The notes under the pieces: generated by a model
What the model was told of the DNA's origin: nothing
The model's database searches: none
The model's input: only the letters and a program-made list of their open reading frames with translations
Assembly (NCBI GenBank): GCA_039090855.1
Contig: CM077023.1
Span: 79,583,127-79,647,126, forward strand
Source: Macrothele yani
Lineage: Eukaryota > Arthropoda > Arachnida > Araneae > Macrothelidae
Reading direction: 5' to 3'
Length of the DNA stretch: 64,000 bases
In this document: piece by piece, positions 1 to 12,233 of the stretch
Position numbering within the stretch: the stretch's first letter is position 1
Layout of the letters: every line of letters begins with the position of its first letter
Program-made: the position numbers and the translations under genes

Positions 1-39
1 GGGTGAAAACGGCTCAACAAAAAGGAAATTAAAGAAACT

Positions 40-500
40 GAAAATACATGGAAAAACTGCGGAAGTGAAGTGAAGAAAATCGCGAATCCGTCATAATGCA
101 TAATTTTGGGAAACCGAGAACGCGAAATAACGGAAATTGGAAAGCCGTTAGCCTGCACAACCCTAGAAAGTCGAGAATGCGAAACGAAAGAAATCGAGAA
201 GATGAAAAAAATCTCCTAACGCTGAAAAATTGAGGTCGCGAAACGAAGAAAATTGAGAACCTAACAAAATGTAGGCTACAGTGCTGAAAATCGAGAATGC
301 GAAATAAAGGAAATCAAAAATCTGGGAAGAGGTATAAAGTTGGAAAATGGAAAGTGCAAAATACGTAACTGAAAAGGGAAACTGACAGAATGTATACAAC
401 TTTGGCAAATCGAGTATGAGAAATAAAGGAAATCGCGAAAAAGGAAAAACGTATAACATTGGAAACTCAACGATGAGGAAATGGAGAAAGAGAAATGAAA
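40..500. repeat. Degenerate minisatellite, unit about 58 bp
   Basis: A purine-rich unit with core GAGAATGCGAAATAAAGGAA recurs near 115, 170, 228, 290 and 410, with weaker copies near 55 and 465. Spacing is about 56-62 bp, or twice that where a copy is unrecognisable. The apparent minus-strand frames here come from the repeat and are not taken as genes. Confidence 0.6.
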
Positions 501-547
501 GACGTTATCAAAACGTCTGACAAGAAAAACCGTGCGATGAAGAATGT

Positions 548-618
548 GATTTTGTGATTGGTCTGTGTTGGACAAAAAACGACAACGATTTTGTGATTGG
601 TCTGTGTTGGACAAAAAA
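548..618. repeat. Direct repeat, 32 bp, two copies
   Basis: The sequence starting GATTTTGTGATTGGTCTGTG occurs at 548-579 and again at 587-618, identical over 32 bp with a 7-bp spacer. It may be a young local duplication at the edge of the upstream minisatellite. Confidence 0.85.
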
Positions 619-639
619 TTTTTACATCATAAGTATTGA

Positions 640-1945
640 GAATTTCGTCTGTTCCTAGAACTTTGATCGAAGTATAAAAGAATTCGTTTTATCAAAATAT
701 TGCAGACCCAAGGAAATATCATTCTTGTGTTCTTTTATACGAAGAAGTCTGCACATTGTACAAAGGTTATTCGCTAAAAAATGGCCTTAAAGTGGAAAGC
801 AAAATTTGTCAGTTTCAAGCCACTTTTGAAAGTTCAGAACTTTGTTGATATTGAATAAATAGCGATTTCGCAGTATGGATGAAGTTTCAATGAGCTTCTA
901 TTTAAAAAGAATGAAACTTAATGCCGAAATGGATTATGAAAAAATCTTCAGGATTGTGTTGATTTGTAGAAGTCAAAAGATTTGCGAATCTGAAGTTCAC
1001 TAAAGTTTTACTGTTTTCTTTCTCTCCTCTCAGTTACCACGAAACTTTTTTTATTGGATAAAAAGTTAAGAATGTTTTGCATGCGAAATATTAAAATGTG
1101 GACAACCCATCCAGATAACGAGTTAGTTGCTAGTTGCTATTATAAGCGGAGAAGTATTGTGTGAGCCACTTGATTCACAGGTGTTAGAAGATTTTAAATT
1201 GGTTACAATGATCAGGTGCAAATGATATGAAAATCCTCATGTAATGTACAAATGATTCCCGTTGCCCATTGCATAGTAACAGTTGAATATGGCATTTTTG
1301 TGCCAAAAATAATATGCTCATTTCATCTTCTCTTAACTGTGTCATTTTCCTGCTTGCAGATGTGTCACTAAATATATTATGTTCTTGAAAAATCCTTAAT
1401 CTGCAACAAAAATGTATTGTGAAAATACAGCATTCTAGTTTGTACAGATTTCTGTCTGCAGATATGAACTTTCTGCAGGACCAGAGCAAGCTATTTATTA
1501 TCTGGGTGGGGGACTTGAAATTGCCCCCTTCAAGTTCAAAAGTTCCACACACAGTCAAGGAGTACACAGTTTTTGTTTTCTCATATCTCTCTTATAGAAA
1601 AGTATCATGATAGTTCACAACTCGCACTTCCGGTTTTTGATATAGTTTTACTAAAACTAGGTGATAACCCAAGAGCCAATGGTTGTAAATATCGGCATAC
1701 CTCAGAAGTGGAGGTTAAAAAAAGAACCAGCGCAGAGCGAACGAGTATCAGTTAGTGAATGTAACAACAGGAAGATGCTTTAAGGTTAGAGCTTGAAAAA
1801 TTCCGTTCAAGGTTAAATGCTTAGAGGTTATATGGATCGTGCTATTTCCGTACAAGTGGATTACAAATTTCTAACGAAGTGCAGGATCCGTACAGGTATT
1901 AAGACAAGGGGTTATAAATGGGGTGCACCTACAGGGTCAGAAGAT
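640..1945. other. A+T-rich stretch, no gene recognised
   Basis: Open frames here, including a 127-codon minus frame at 1184-1567, show no recognisable motif and have low-complexity composition. I see no TE ends. Confidence 0.5.
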
Positions 1946-2122
1946 AGGCACGTTAAGCCGTCGGACCCCGGGTACTGGCACCCCGGTAGTAAATAAGGGC
2001 GTCTTCTAGCTCGCTTCCGTGTGACTTTCCTATCGGGCACTCTAACCCAAATCTTCTAGCTTCTTATTTCTAAGGGTTGTTTAAGACCTGGGGTCAGACA
2101 CACCCTTCCTAAAATCCTCTAC
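1946..2122 (+). repeat. SINE family A, copy 1 (5'-truncated)
   Basis: From GGCACGTTAAGCCGTCGGAC to CTAAAATCCTCTAC this matches the body of the full copy at 3824-4104. The tRNA-like head with its A and B boxes is missing. About 85-90% identical by eye over the shared part. Confidence 0.75.
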
Positions 2123-2234
2123 TGAAGATCTGATCTGATCTGGTCAGAAGATAATATGTAAGAAGGAGAAAAGAAAGGGAACAAGGTGCACTATTTGCTT
2201 TCGGTAAAATTTCATAAACCAATAACGTTAGTGC

Positions 2235-2524
2235 ACTGTTAAAAATTTTGTAGTACGTTGCACCAAAAATTGGTGCTACGTCAGCTGCACTACTTTTGGA
2301 GCAATGGTAAATTTACTACTGTGTGATGCATAAAATACACAAAAACACAATGCAATTATGTATCACTGTATGTTATCCAACCTACATGATGTGAAGTTGC
2401 ACCCATTCCACCATATTCATGTATGTTTCATGAATCACACAATGGTTAACCTTTTCCCCAATAGTGGGGCAGCTGGTGTAGTATCATTTTTTTTGGTGCA
2501 ATCTACTACATAATTTTTAACAGT
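2235..2524. mobile_element. MITE-A, copy 1 (290 bp, long terminal inverted repeats)
   Basis: Starts ACTGTTAAAAATTTTGTAGTA and ends in the inverted sequence TAATTTTTAACAGT. The two arms pair imperfectly over about 65 bp and include the motif CAGCTGCACTAC and its inverse. There is no coding capacity. A second copy of almost the same length lies at 28080-28367. The duplication is unclear; TA is possible. The parent superfamily is unknown. Confidence 0.75.
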
Positions 2525-3019
2525 ATGCACACCATATAGTCCGTGTTTCACTGATACCTTATTTCGTTAGTTGGTCAGTGTTCGTTGCATCAATCAATGG
2601 CTATGCTAAAAATTACAGGATCATCAAAGGGGAAATATTATGGAATCCATTAGAAGAGAGGATTTTGTAAACATCGGAAATCAGGTAAGCTGTTTTTTCT
2701 TCTTTTTTTTTTTTAAACGAGAAACATGTTCATTCACGTACACTATATTTTACAATATATGTAAATTAAATATATCAGTCAATACTACAGTAACTGCTTA
2801 TTGTATTAAGCGTTATTTCAAGACAAAATGCCAATTTTTAAGGTATCTCAAATATCGTAAAATAATTAAACCTTTTTTAATATTCTCCGAACTTTTATTT
2901 CGTAGAGTGAATGTCCAACAGAACATTAAAAATAAAATTTTATGTTTTTCAGTTTTAGCAAAGGGTGCTGTCATCTTATCCTAAATTTAAGTATTATATG
3001 ACACGTATATCACAGGTCT
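2525..3019. other. Short unassigned stretch with poly-T
   Basis: An open frame at 2640-2984 crosses a T run and has no recognisable domain. The text CAGGTAAGC near 2682 resembles a splice donor, but no exon partner is visible. Confidence 0.3.
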
Positions 3020-3230
3020 ATTTTTTTTTTTTTCGTTTGGAGGTTTAACGACCACAGAGGACTGCACGCAGTCGCCCGTCTTTGATTTAGGGTCACTGGT
3101 TCCAAGGAAAAGAGAGAGAGCGCCATAATACAACCACAACATCCATGCCTCACAAGGATTCGAACCCGGACCCATCTCGGACGAATGGTCACAAGTCAGC
3201 GCTTAGACCACTGCGCCATCGGGGCGGGGT
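3020..3230 (-). repeat. SINE family B, copy 1
   Basis: On the minus strand it begins with an A box (TGGCGCAGTGG) and a B box (GGTTCGAATCC) and ends in poly-A, seen here as a T run at 3020-3033. An imperfect 12-bp duplication flanks it: TCACAGGTCTAT on the left, TCACAGACCTAT on the right. The layout is that of a tRNA-derived SINE mobilised by LINE machinery. Confidence 0.88.
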
Positions 3231-3239
3231 CACAGACCT

Positions 3240-3822
3240 ATATTAATATTCTTATACGAATTAATGTTATATATAAGCCAATACCAGATGTACAACATTA
3301 CCCACCTACTCCTAAATCACTTCGTTAGGAACCTGTGCGGAACCCTTCCTCCTAAGTCACTTCGTCAGAACCATGTGTATCTCCTCCGCCTAAACTTTGT
3401 ACGGAACTTCAACTGCTTTAGTTTTCAACCCAATTGTACGGAAATGGCACGGCTTTCGACTTGTACGGAAATCGCACGTAGATATATAGGCCATCACCCT
3501 TTCTGCAACTGAGCACACAGATGGCCAATTGGCTCTTCAGCCCCTAAGACTTTCCAACGAATTAAGTGTGTTTGTTCTTTCCAGTGAAATATTCATTTTA
3601 GATATGAGTTTACGATACTTGATGGAAAATAACTGTGTGAGATTATTTCTGCGTGTATGTGTGTGTGCAACGCAGTTTCCTTTTCAATTTTTTGTTTCGC
3701 ATAGATAGATGATGCCCATGAAATATGCCAGAAAACAAAGCAATTTGATTTCTATGCTAATCAGGGCCCAAAAAAAGGGGGGCTATAGGAGCTATATATA
3801 GCCTTGGGGCTAACAATTACCA
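3240..3822. other. Unassigned stretch with short direct repeats
   Basis: Two diverged copies of a segment around CCTAAATCACTTCGTTAGGA lie near 3309 and 3351, and TGTACGGAAATGGCACGG recurs in altered form about 25 bp on. The 82-codon plus frame over them is not recognised. Confidence 0.35.
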
Positions 3823-3823
3823 A

Positions 3824-4104
3824 GGCAGCGGGTGGCCGAGTGGGCAACGTTCGTGACTGCCACGGAAATGACCTCCGGTTCGATCCACTAAATATCCGCC
3901 GCGCGTCGGATGGGCACGTTAAGCCGTCGGACCCCGGGTACTGGCCCCCCGGTAATAAATAAATAAGGGCGTCTTCCTCCCCCTTTCTACTTCGCTTCCT
4001 TGTCACTTTCCTATCGGGCACTCTAGCCCAAATCTCCCAGCTTCCTATTTCTAAGGGTTGTTTAAGACCTGGGGTCAGACACTCCCTTCCTAAAATCCTC
4101 TACA
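3824..4104 (+). repeat. SINE family A, copy 2 (full length)
   Basis: A tRNA-derived head carries an A box at 3832-3842 (TGGCCGAGTGG) and a B box at 3877-3887 (GGTTCGATCCA), about 35 bp apart. A 200-bp body follows and ends CTAAAATCCTCTAC without poly-A. This is the reference copy for the truncated members at 1946-2122 and 14678-14900. Confidence 0.85.
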
Positions 4105-4176
4105 TATGCTCATTTTCTGCTCATTACCAAAGGCCCAGAAGACATGACTGGGCTAATAATAGATAGATTGACAGGT

Positions 4177-4410
4177 TTATAAAATATTTTTACTTTTGTC
4201 TCGTATGATTTCCACTTGGTCAGAAACAGATGCTGGAAGACGAGCAGATTTCAAGACAGTGACTCGCCAAGGATAAAGGTTCCATGTCCCTGTGTACAGC
4301 GGAGTTGGCGAGACAGTTTCAACTTTTTCACTACCATCTACCCACACCTCCCAATTTGCCCTTGGAACCGTTAACGGTCGAAGTTCCTGTGGCTTTATAT
4401 TGCATAACAA
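4177..4410 (-). CDS. Unrecognised open frame, possible isolated exon
   Basis: A 77-codon frame whose composition is more protein-like than its neighbours: residues such as NWEVWVDGSEKVETV and WNLYPWRVTVLKSARLP, rich in W, P and V with few low-complexity runs. On the minus strand a T-rich tract and CCACAG precede codon 9, and a GTAAAAA donor-like site lies near the 3' end, so it could be an exon bounded by introns. I do not recognise the family and see no neighbouring exon. It could equally be a fragment of an old transposon gene or chance. A protein-level search would decide. Confidence 0.2.
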   Translation of the reverse strand: MLCNIKPQELRPLTVPRANWEVWVDGSEKVETVSPTPLYTGTWNLYPWRVTVLKSARLPASVSDQVEIIRDKSKNIL

Positions 4411-7117
4411 AAAAATGCACTAAAAAAAGTGTACAGTGCTAAATCATGAGAAAATCCAAGACAAAATCTAAGAATTTTAAACTCTTTACACATGTTTTTA
4501 TGAGAACAGTGGAAAATACAATGACTTATTATGAAAACTCTGCAGATAATTTATTAGTTTGAAGAAAGCGCTACATATTGATTATCACAAGCGTATTGCT
4601 ACGGTTTCGTGTTTTGACGGACTTCACAATGATTTCCCGTCGTTAGTTCTTTGGGGGTTCTCTCAGATAGCCTAGGAGCCCACTCAAATGTCTTAGCCTG
4701 GGGGCCCACTAAAACCTTGATCCGGCACTGCTGCTGATGTCCATGTACATATACTTGGAGTCTATGGAGTTTCTACAGAACCTTGAGATATGTCAGCATT
4801 ATTTTAATAGTCAGAGAGTCCCTGATCGATAATCAGGCCCGATATACATAAAATTGAGCCCGGGCACAGCAGAAGAGGAAGCTCCTCACCGTCAACATTC
4901 ATGAAAACGTAAATATATTAATTTCGACAATAAATATGATAATAAATCAATTTAGAGTCTGATTTAATAAATGGGACACTGCGTGGGAAAAATAGAAAAT
5001 AGTATCTAATTTCAGTAAATCCTAATGTTAATTATAGAATCTATATGTAAAAATATAAACGAGTAGATGAAAGGTTTCGTTTAACCGCCTAGTATTGATT
5101 CTTATGATTTAATCAGATATGCTATGCACGGATACTAAGTTATTCACGTCCTTTTATTTTATTTTTAAGCGGTGAACATTGCTTAGGCTGGTTTGGTGTG
5201 AAAGACTGGTGCATTTCTATGAAGCTGAAGAACGTAAATAAAAATGCTTTATTCACCCCCATTTCTTTTTCAGTCTTAATAATAATAATTAAAAAAATAC
5301 CAAACGATTAAAAAACACATGCCTAAAAATTTAAGAAACGAGAGAAAATGTTTTACGTGCACTGTGATATTTCTAAAGTGTAGGGTCCTAGGCCCATGCT
5401 TTGTGGGCCTAGGTGCAAATCAGGTCCCCTAGATCAGGGGTCTTTTGGGTCGTTACCGGAATCGTAGGAACAGGTTGTCTGAAGTGTGATACATCTGGAT
5501 CTAAAACATGTCGATTCTAGAATAGACATTTTTACTGATAAACCTAATTTCCTTCGGTAAGAAAAGACATTTAAAATATTGCTGTTGTTTCTGAGCACAG
5601 ACTGAGATGAAACGAAAAGAAGAAATCTCTATGGGTGAAAAACTCGTTTTAACTTTACATAGCATTTCAGCTTTGCGCAGAGCTCATTCCTTTTGAACGT
5701 ATATCGCCATCTGGTGCACATATATCGAATGAAAAGTGAAAAAGCTGAGATGATATCTGCAGCGTGTGTTGTCATCTATTCTCTTGTATAACTAAATTAT
5801 TTCTTTTAGGATACGATATCCAAATTTAAATTTTTAAAGATTCAATTGTATTAAACCTTCAAACATTAATCCAGTGGGTTTTTAACTGCTCTTCAAACAT
5901 CAGCGATTAGTTATAATTTTGCTGTTGTATACTAAAACTTTCAGTAACAATTAACAACAGTACATCAATTTTATTTTGACAGTTAGCCATTGAAATAAAA
6001 TGTTGTCTAGTCTTTTGATTACACGCAATTTAAAGTTGTTTTTTATTTAACGGTAAATAAAGACAAAATAGTTTTTCAGAAGTTTTCATTTAACCTTTTT
6101 AGCAGGACAGCAAGAATAATTTTGTGGTTTAAGTGTGTTTATGAGGGTTTTATTTCACAAGGTATACGTTTAACGAAATACAGCTATGAGTAAGACTAAT
6201 TAAGAAAACTGTTCGCCGAGGCCCAGGGAATGCCACTTCTTAATCGATGGGTTGATCAGACAATCCCGTGCAGAAAATTTTGAGGTACGATGTATGCTTG
6301 ACGCTTGTACATTTCAAGGTACCTTAAAATATTTATGATACTGAATTCTTAAAATGTAGAACAAAATGCAAACACAAGACACTCTATAAATAAATACAGT
6401 AGTGTTAATTCACTGATACCCAACTGTTCACATATTTATATCTGAAATTCGTATTCTGCAATATTTTTTGTCGGAACCCCAGAAAAAAATAAATGCGAGG
6501 AATTTAAAGGAAAATGCATAACGAAGAAATATTTTCCCACAGTTTTTGGATTTAATGTTTATTTCATAGTAGTTAAATAATTTTAGATGCCTACTTAAAA
6601 TATACAAACATTAACATTTCCTACCGGGTCAAATATTTCAGTCACGAGCTGGGCCAAACTAAAACACCGGGGGCCCCAGGGTCAGGAAAATGGCGAGGAC
6701 TCTATTGAAAGAAACTTTTTCTCTAATGTATGGCGCCTGAGATGTCACGTGATACACATGACCCGATGTATATATATTTACTTATATTTCTTTCTGTTTA
6801 ACCTTTGCATCAAATAATGACGCCGTTGCATATTTCATCCTATGCAGCAAATTTGATTGTAACAGTTGAAAAGTCGTTCAAGTTGATTAATAATTTACGA
6901 ATTTGTGATAATTTTCAATAATCAATTAATTTAATAATCTAAATTCTAAAGCAAAATTAAAGGTGCAACAAAGCCCCACGTAAAATATTACTTTCACAAT
7001 AATAATAATGAATAGAAATTCACTGGCGAATAGGTCATTTCTAGAAACAATTTTTAAAATGGGAGTCTCCGTTAAAGACGGGTCCCAGGGCTCGGGCCCT
7101 GTCCCGGCCCGTGTGGT
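4411..7117. other. Long A+T-rich interval, possible hAT end debris
   Basis: No gene seen. Near 4650-4735 a G/C-rich segment ends ATCCGGCACTG, like the inverse of a hAT terminus, but no partner end was found. A perfect 10-bp-arm hairpin (CCTAGGCCCA and its inverse) lies at 5387-5413. An imperfect G/C-rich palindrome lies at about 7078-7112. Confidence 0.3.
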
Positions 7118-7345
7118 AATCAATGTGCGGGGCACTAAAAAGCAACCTGCCAAATTGGCTTGGCAGTTAGCGTGTGTAAGTCTGGAGGAATGCGAGGTCG
7201 CTGTGTTGTAGCGGAAGCATTTCCGACGCGTAACTGGAAGACCCTGGGTTCGACTCCCGGTGGCGGCCAATGAGAATTTTTTCGTGACTCACTTATAAAC
7301 GTGGAAAGAGCGAAGACCTTTGTTTGAATTTGAAGCCCTGGTCAC
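7118..7345 (+). repeat. SINE family C, copy 1
   Basis: The B box GGTTCGACTCC lies at 7247-7257. A head (TTGGCAGTTAGCGTGTGTAA) and a tail (CTTATAAACGTGGAAAGAGC) are both shared with copies near 57.6-58.1 kb. The 5' limit is approximate because G/C-rich sequence upstream may also belong. Confidence 0.75.
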
Positions 7346-8229
7346 TAGTAAATGCCACAAGACTAGACAGCAGTGAACGCTTTTTTTACGATTTACAATT
7401 ACGTAAATGAGTACAGACGCATATGAAATTTGTTAATCTTTGAGTAATAATATATTTATCTTCCGTGAACAAATGAATCTAGATACTAGATAAATGCTTA
7501 GGTTAGATACAGCGTCAAAAACACTGGCATGGTGTACGTAATATTTCTCTCATTATCAGCTCCAGATAGTGATGTTAGAACACAAAAATAAGCATATCGA
7601 CTCATATTTCAGAAGTAAATGTCAAATTGTTGGTACTAGGACACAAATGCGACTAAAAATGAAATCAAAATGTTGTAAAAGTGCAAATTTTTGATATATT
7701 CAAACTGAATTAAAAAAAAGTGAAATCAGGTAAATCACGAAGAACGCGATTTTTTAGAGAAAAAACTTTTGCTTAACGTCAGGCTTTTCTGCATTTCAAA
7801 TTTTATTCAATTAGACTATGTTCCAAGCTCTGTAAAAGTTGCATTCTTTGTAAGACAATGGTACAGTTTACAATTTAACTTACAATATAAAAATAAAGAT
7901 AGTTTGGGAGTTAATTAAAACTTGTGCAGTTTTCTTTGAACACAACAGTTTCTTGAACTGCTTTAATCAATGAATCAATTGATGTCATAAGTAAGCATTC
8001 GCTGGGCAGGTAAGGTGTTCAGAGTAAGCGCAATCTGTACTTTAGAAATAAAATCACCGTTTAGAAAGAATCGTGCAATAATGTAATGTTTGGTTATTAC
8101 AACGAACGTCACTACTCACCATGTCTGCGGGTCGAGAACTAGTTTCTGGATAGAGGCAAATTCGTAAGGATCAGAATGAAAACTGCAGTGAGTTTCGTTA
8201 CAGTTTTGTTTTTTTCTAGCGCTTTATGA
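7346..8229. other. No recognisable feature
   Basis: A+T-rich sequence between a SINE and an RTE copy. No gene, inverted repeat or tRNA-like box seen. Confidence 0.4.
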
Positions 8230-8239
8230 GACATTATTT

Positions 8240-10332
8240 CATCTTCTTCATCAACATCATCAGTGTCAACCATTACCAATCCACGGCTGGATGAAGGTCT
8301 CCCCAAGTTTCTTCCACAATTGTCTGTCTTGAGCCTGTCTCCTTCATATCCCTCCGGCATGCTTTCGAATTTCGTCCATCCATCTCCCACGGGGTATTTT
8401 TCTTGGTCTTTTTCTGTCCCTTGGAATCCAGTCTAAAATTTCAGTTGTCCATCGGTGGTCTGTTCTTCTGGCAACATGTCCAGCCCATTGCAATTTCAGT
8501 AATTTCACTCTGGTCATGATGTCGTCCACTCTTGTCATTTTCTTTATCCACAAGTTCCTCTTCTTATCTTTCCTAGTTACACCAAGCTTGCATATCTTCA
8601 TGCTTCTTTGAGTTGTTTGCAGTCTTTGTATATCTTTTTTAGTTAAGGTCGATGTCTCTGCTCCATACGTAAGCACTGGATGGATGCATTGATTAAACAC
8701 TTTCCTTTTAAGACATAATGGCATACTGCTCTTAAAAATTGTACTGTTTCTTCCAAAAGCTCTCCATCCAAGTTTCATACGGCGATTAATTTCTTCATGA
8801 ATGTGACCCTCACTTGATATCTGCTGCCCAAGATAAATGTAGGCATCGGTTGTTTCAAGCTTTTCTCCATCAACCAATAAATCTTCTTTTTCTTGTAAAA
8901 GCATTGTACATCACTTTTGATTTCTGAAAGTTCGCTTTCAATCCCATTTCTTTACTCTTGTCAGCAAATTCTTGGATCCTACTCTGCAACTCCGAAGAGG
9001 TAGTTGCAAAAATGACTACGTCATCAGCAAAACGAAGGTGAGTTAAGTAATCTCCATAAAGCTTTATCCCTTTGTTTTCCCAGTTCAATGATTGAAAGGC
9101 ATTCTGCAATGTGGCATTAAAGAGTTTGGAAGATATGGTGTCACTTTGTCTCACTCCCTTTCCAATTTTTATTAGTGCTGTATCCTCAACTATCGGAACC
9201 TTTGCACTTGCATTTTCATAGATGTTATTAATAATGTTAATGCACGCATCTTCAATACCGCAGGATTTCAAAGCCATTGTAACTGCTGATAGGTTCACGG
9301 AATCGAAGGCTTTTTCATAATCAATAAAAGCCATCCATAATGGGAGTTCATATTCTCTTGTTCTTTCAGTTAGTTCTCTCAGTACATGGATATGATCTAC
9401 AGTGCTGTAGCCACTCCTGGATCCAGCTTGTTCTCTTGGTTGAGCCATGTCTAGTGTTACTTCAAGCGATGTGAAAGAACTTTAGCGAAGATTTTATAAA
9501 CCACTGATAGGAGGCTGATGGGCCTGTCGTTCCCGGGATCCTCAACGTCGCCTTTTTTATGTAGCAGGATCATTGTAGCATTGTTCCAATGCTCAGGCAC
9601 ATTCCCTTCATTGAGACATCTGGTAAAAACTTAAGCGAGCGTAGTTTCAATTTCTCCACTTGCTTCTTGTATGATGTCCATGGTAATTCCATCTTCTCCT
9701 GGAGCTTTTCCCCGTTGATGTTCTTAATTGCATGTGCAACTTCTACAGGAAGGACTGAAGTGACTTTGGTACGGATACCTGTCGTAATGTCTGGAACAGA
9801 TGTATCATCCATCACGTACAGTTTTGAGTAGAAATCTTTCACCCTTGTAAAAATTTTGCTTCTATTTCTTGTTACAGTCCCATCTTCTTTTTTCAGTGCC
9901 ATAATCTGTTTTCTTCCCGTACTGAGATATCCCTTTGCTCTCTCTCGGCTTTGGTTGTTTTCTATTGCTTTTCTCATTAGTTCACAAAGAATTTCCTTAC
10001 GTCTTCAGTGACACTTTTCCGTACTATCTTGCATAGCTCTTTATATTCCACTTTGGAAGTTACATCTTTTTTATTTGTCACTATCTCCTTTTTCTTTGGC
10101 ATCAACATTTTTGTTTTTCCTGAAATTTTCTTCATATGTGACTTGATCTTAATACCACCTATTTTTTTTGCTGTTTCCATAAGAGTCTTGGTGAGTTCTC
10201 TGTTAACTTCAGAAATATCCACTTCTTCCGATGTTAGGCCTTCTAAAGCAGAGAACCTGTTCTTCAGTTCCAACTTGAAGGTATTATGATGTTTTTAAGG
10301 TTGGTTATGTCAATACATTTTGTTTGTCTTAT
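8240..10332 (-). mobile_element. RTE-like non-LTR retrotransposon, copy 1 (5'-truncated)
   Basis: A minus-strand copy whose 3' end, at the left, is a short (ATG/ATC)-type tail. A perfect 10-bp target duplication, GACATTATTT, flanks it at 8230-8239 and 10333-10342. The endonuclease half is missing, so it is a typical 5'-truncated retrocopy. It is clearly more diverged from copies 2, 4, 5 and 6 than those are from one another, so probably an older insertion. Confidence 0.88.
8347..10273 (-). pseudogene. RTE reverse transcriptase fragment, frameshifted
   Basis: The reading order on the minus strand is a linker after the endonuclease (10273 to about 9700), the RT domain, then the C-terminal zone down to 8347. 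Recognisable RT motifs include AFIDYEKAFDSV (palm motif A aspartates) and RFADDVVIFAT (catalytic FADD box). The C-terminal zone carries QWAGHVARRTDHRW and a basic RDRKRPRK stretch. The frame shifts after the KNINGEK segment near 9710 and again near 8900 and 9977. GVRQSDTISS replaces the usual GVRQGD core. Not functional: no endonuclease and several frameshifts. Confidence 0.88.
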
Positions 10333-10342
10333 GACATTATTT

Positions 10343-12231
10343 ATTAGCTGATATTAATATGGCATGCACTACTTGAATTTATCATTTGTTTATGTTGTTT
10401 TATGCTATCGTATCTTTATGATCCTATTATTTTCGAAGTATCCAGACAAGAAAGCTTGTTTAGCAACAGAATTATTGATGCAATAAACCACGGGTTTTTT
10501 TGGAAAGCTTTAAGTAGAGTCGCTCACGAACGACTGGTTATCTTCACAGATTTAGTCATCTTCCGCATCTCAAGACGTTTTTGTACGTTCTGACAGCAAA
10601 CATGTAGAACGACACTTCGAAATATTTTCTGCTATCCAGAGAAGTTTAAGATTGAACTCAATGAGACATACCACACGGACTTATGTCAGCAGGTACGTGT
10701 TTTTGCTGTTAATCATTTTTACAAAAGAATTTCAGAAAATTTATCGGTCCCCAAAACAGGATTTTCCAGCATTATGTTTGAATGCATAATCAAAGTGATC
10801 GGTATGCATACAATAAGCCGTGCAATGTGTACAGTAGCACCTAAATGCACTTTACTAAAAATCATGCATTCATTTGTTCGTCAATTTATTTTAAAATGGC
10901 AAAATTGAGAGAGAAATGTTGTGAGGAATGATTTCTTTTTCTGCACAAATTACAAATAATTTTGCTTTGAATGACTAATGCAACGATTTTGAAAAATGCA
11001 AGACGATGTTTGAACCTGCTGTATTCTTGCGTTAAATGCTAGAGCGATAGTAATACTCATTTATTTTTTTAAGTTTTAACTTTTTCATTCCTGAGACGAA
11101 AAATTTTCATGTTCTTATAAATTATTTTCCGGACAGTTCTGCCGTAAAATGTTTAGTTTATTACCACAGTACAATCTTTTCGCATGAGCTAAAGAACATC
11201 TTATGAGAAAAGATTCAACTACTCATTAACTTTTTAATAAGGATTCCTTTGTAGCGCATCGCGATTAGCAATGACTATATTTTTACGGGAAGAAAAAGAA
11301 ACTAAATTGTTTCGTACTAACCAATTAACATGATGTTTTTTGTTTAAATTATTAGTTGCATATTTGTTAATTTATGTAGCAGAAAACGTATTTCTGTAGC
11401 ATATGTAAGGTTTGTTTTTAATGCAGTAACAGTTGGATATTATTGAAATTATTCTTTCTCTACCATAATCTTTGCACTTTCAAAATTTATTCAGACTTTC
11501 TCAATAAAATCACACGTGTCAGTCTGTTTGGGATGTATTTATACTTCATTTTCGTAAAACCTGGTCGCTTGCAATCGCTTTAGACTCAGATATCTTATTC
11601 GATAGATGCTTATGCTTTCAACTACACTGTAAAACTTTTTTTGAAATTCACGAGTCACTTTCTCTAATTCCTTTCGTGAATTTATGAAGCATGTTTCTGG
11701 ATACAACCTTTTCAGTGAAATAACGAAAAGAAACCAGAATTTCACGGATTTTTCTCACGGTAGGAAAATTCTGAATTTTCAGAACCCTTTCCACAACTCC
11801 TTTCTTATACTGACGGTATATTATCGTTTTTAAGACGTGTTAATGGAAAATTCTGAATTTTTAGAAACCGTTTTGCAATTACTTTTGTATATTAACGGAA
11901 AACTCTGTTCTCACTTTTTCCGTATCCATATGACGAAAAATTTCCGGTGATAGGAGAGATTCGCGAAAATACTTGAGGTCTGATTAATTATTAAATTTCC
12001 ATAGTCTGTCGAAGAATCTGATTTTGAAGTTCTGCAGCGAGATGGGAAATTGTGGATAGCATAGCGCATGAAATTTGGTTATTGTGGCACAAGATATTTC
12101 TTCTCCTCTCCCTCATTTTGTGAACCAGCTATTATATAATGTGTTACCGTAAGAAACCGTGGATTTAAATTATTGTACAGAAAATTGTACGATGTCTATG
12201 TATCAGTCTGTGGAATCCTTAAAACAAAAAC
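10343..12231. other. No recognisable gene
   Basis: About 1.9 kb of A+T-rich sequence. The short open frames are unremarkable and no TE end, SINE box or clear inverted repeat was seen. Confidence 0.4.
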
Positions 12232-12233
12232 TA

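Noticed and set aside
1184..1567. A 127-codon minus-strand frame
   Set aside because: No motif, low-complexity composition and no splice or promoter support.
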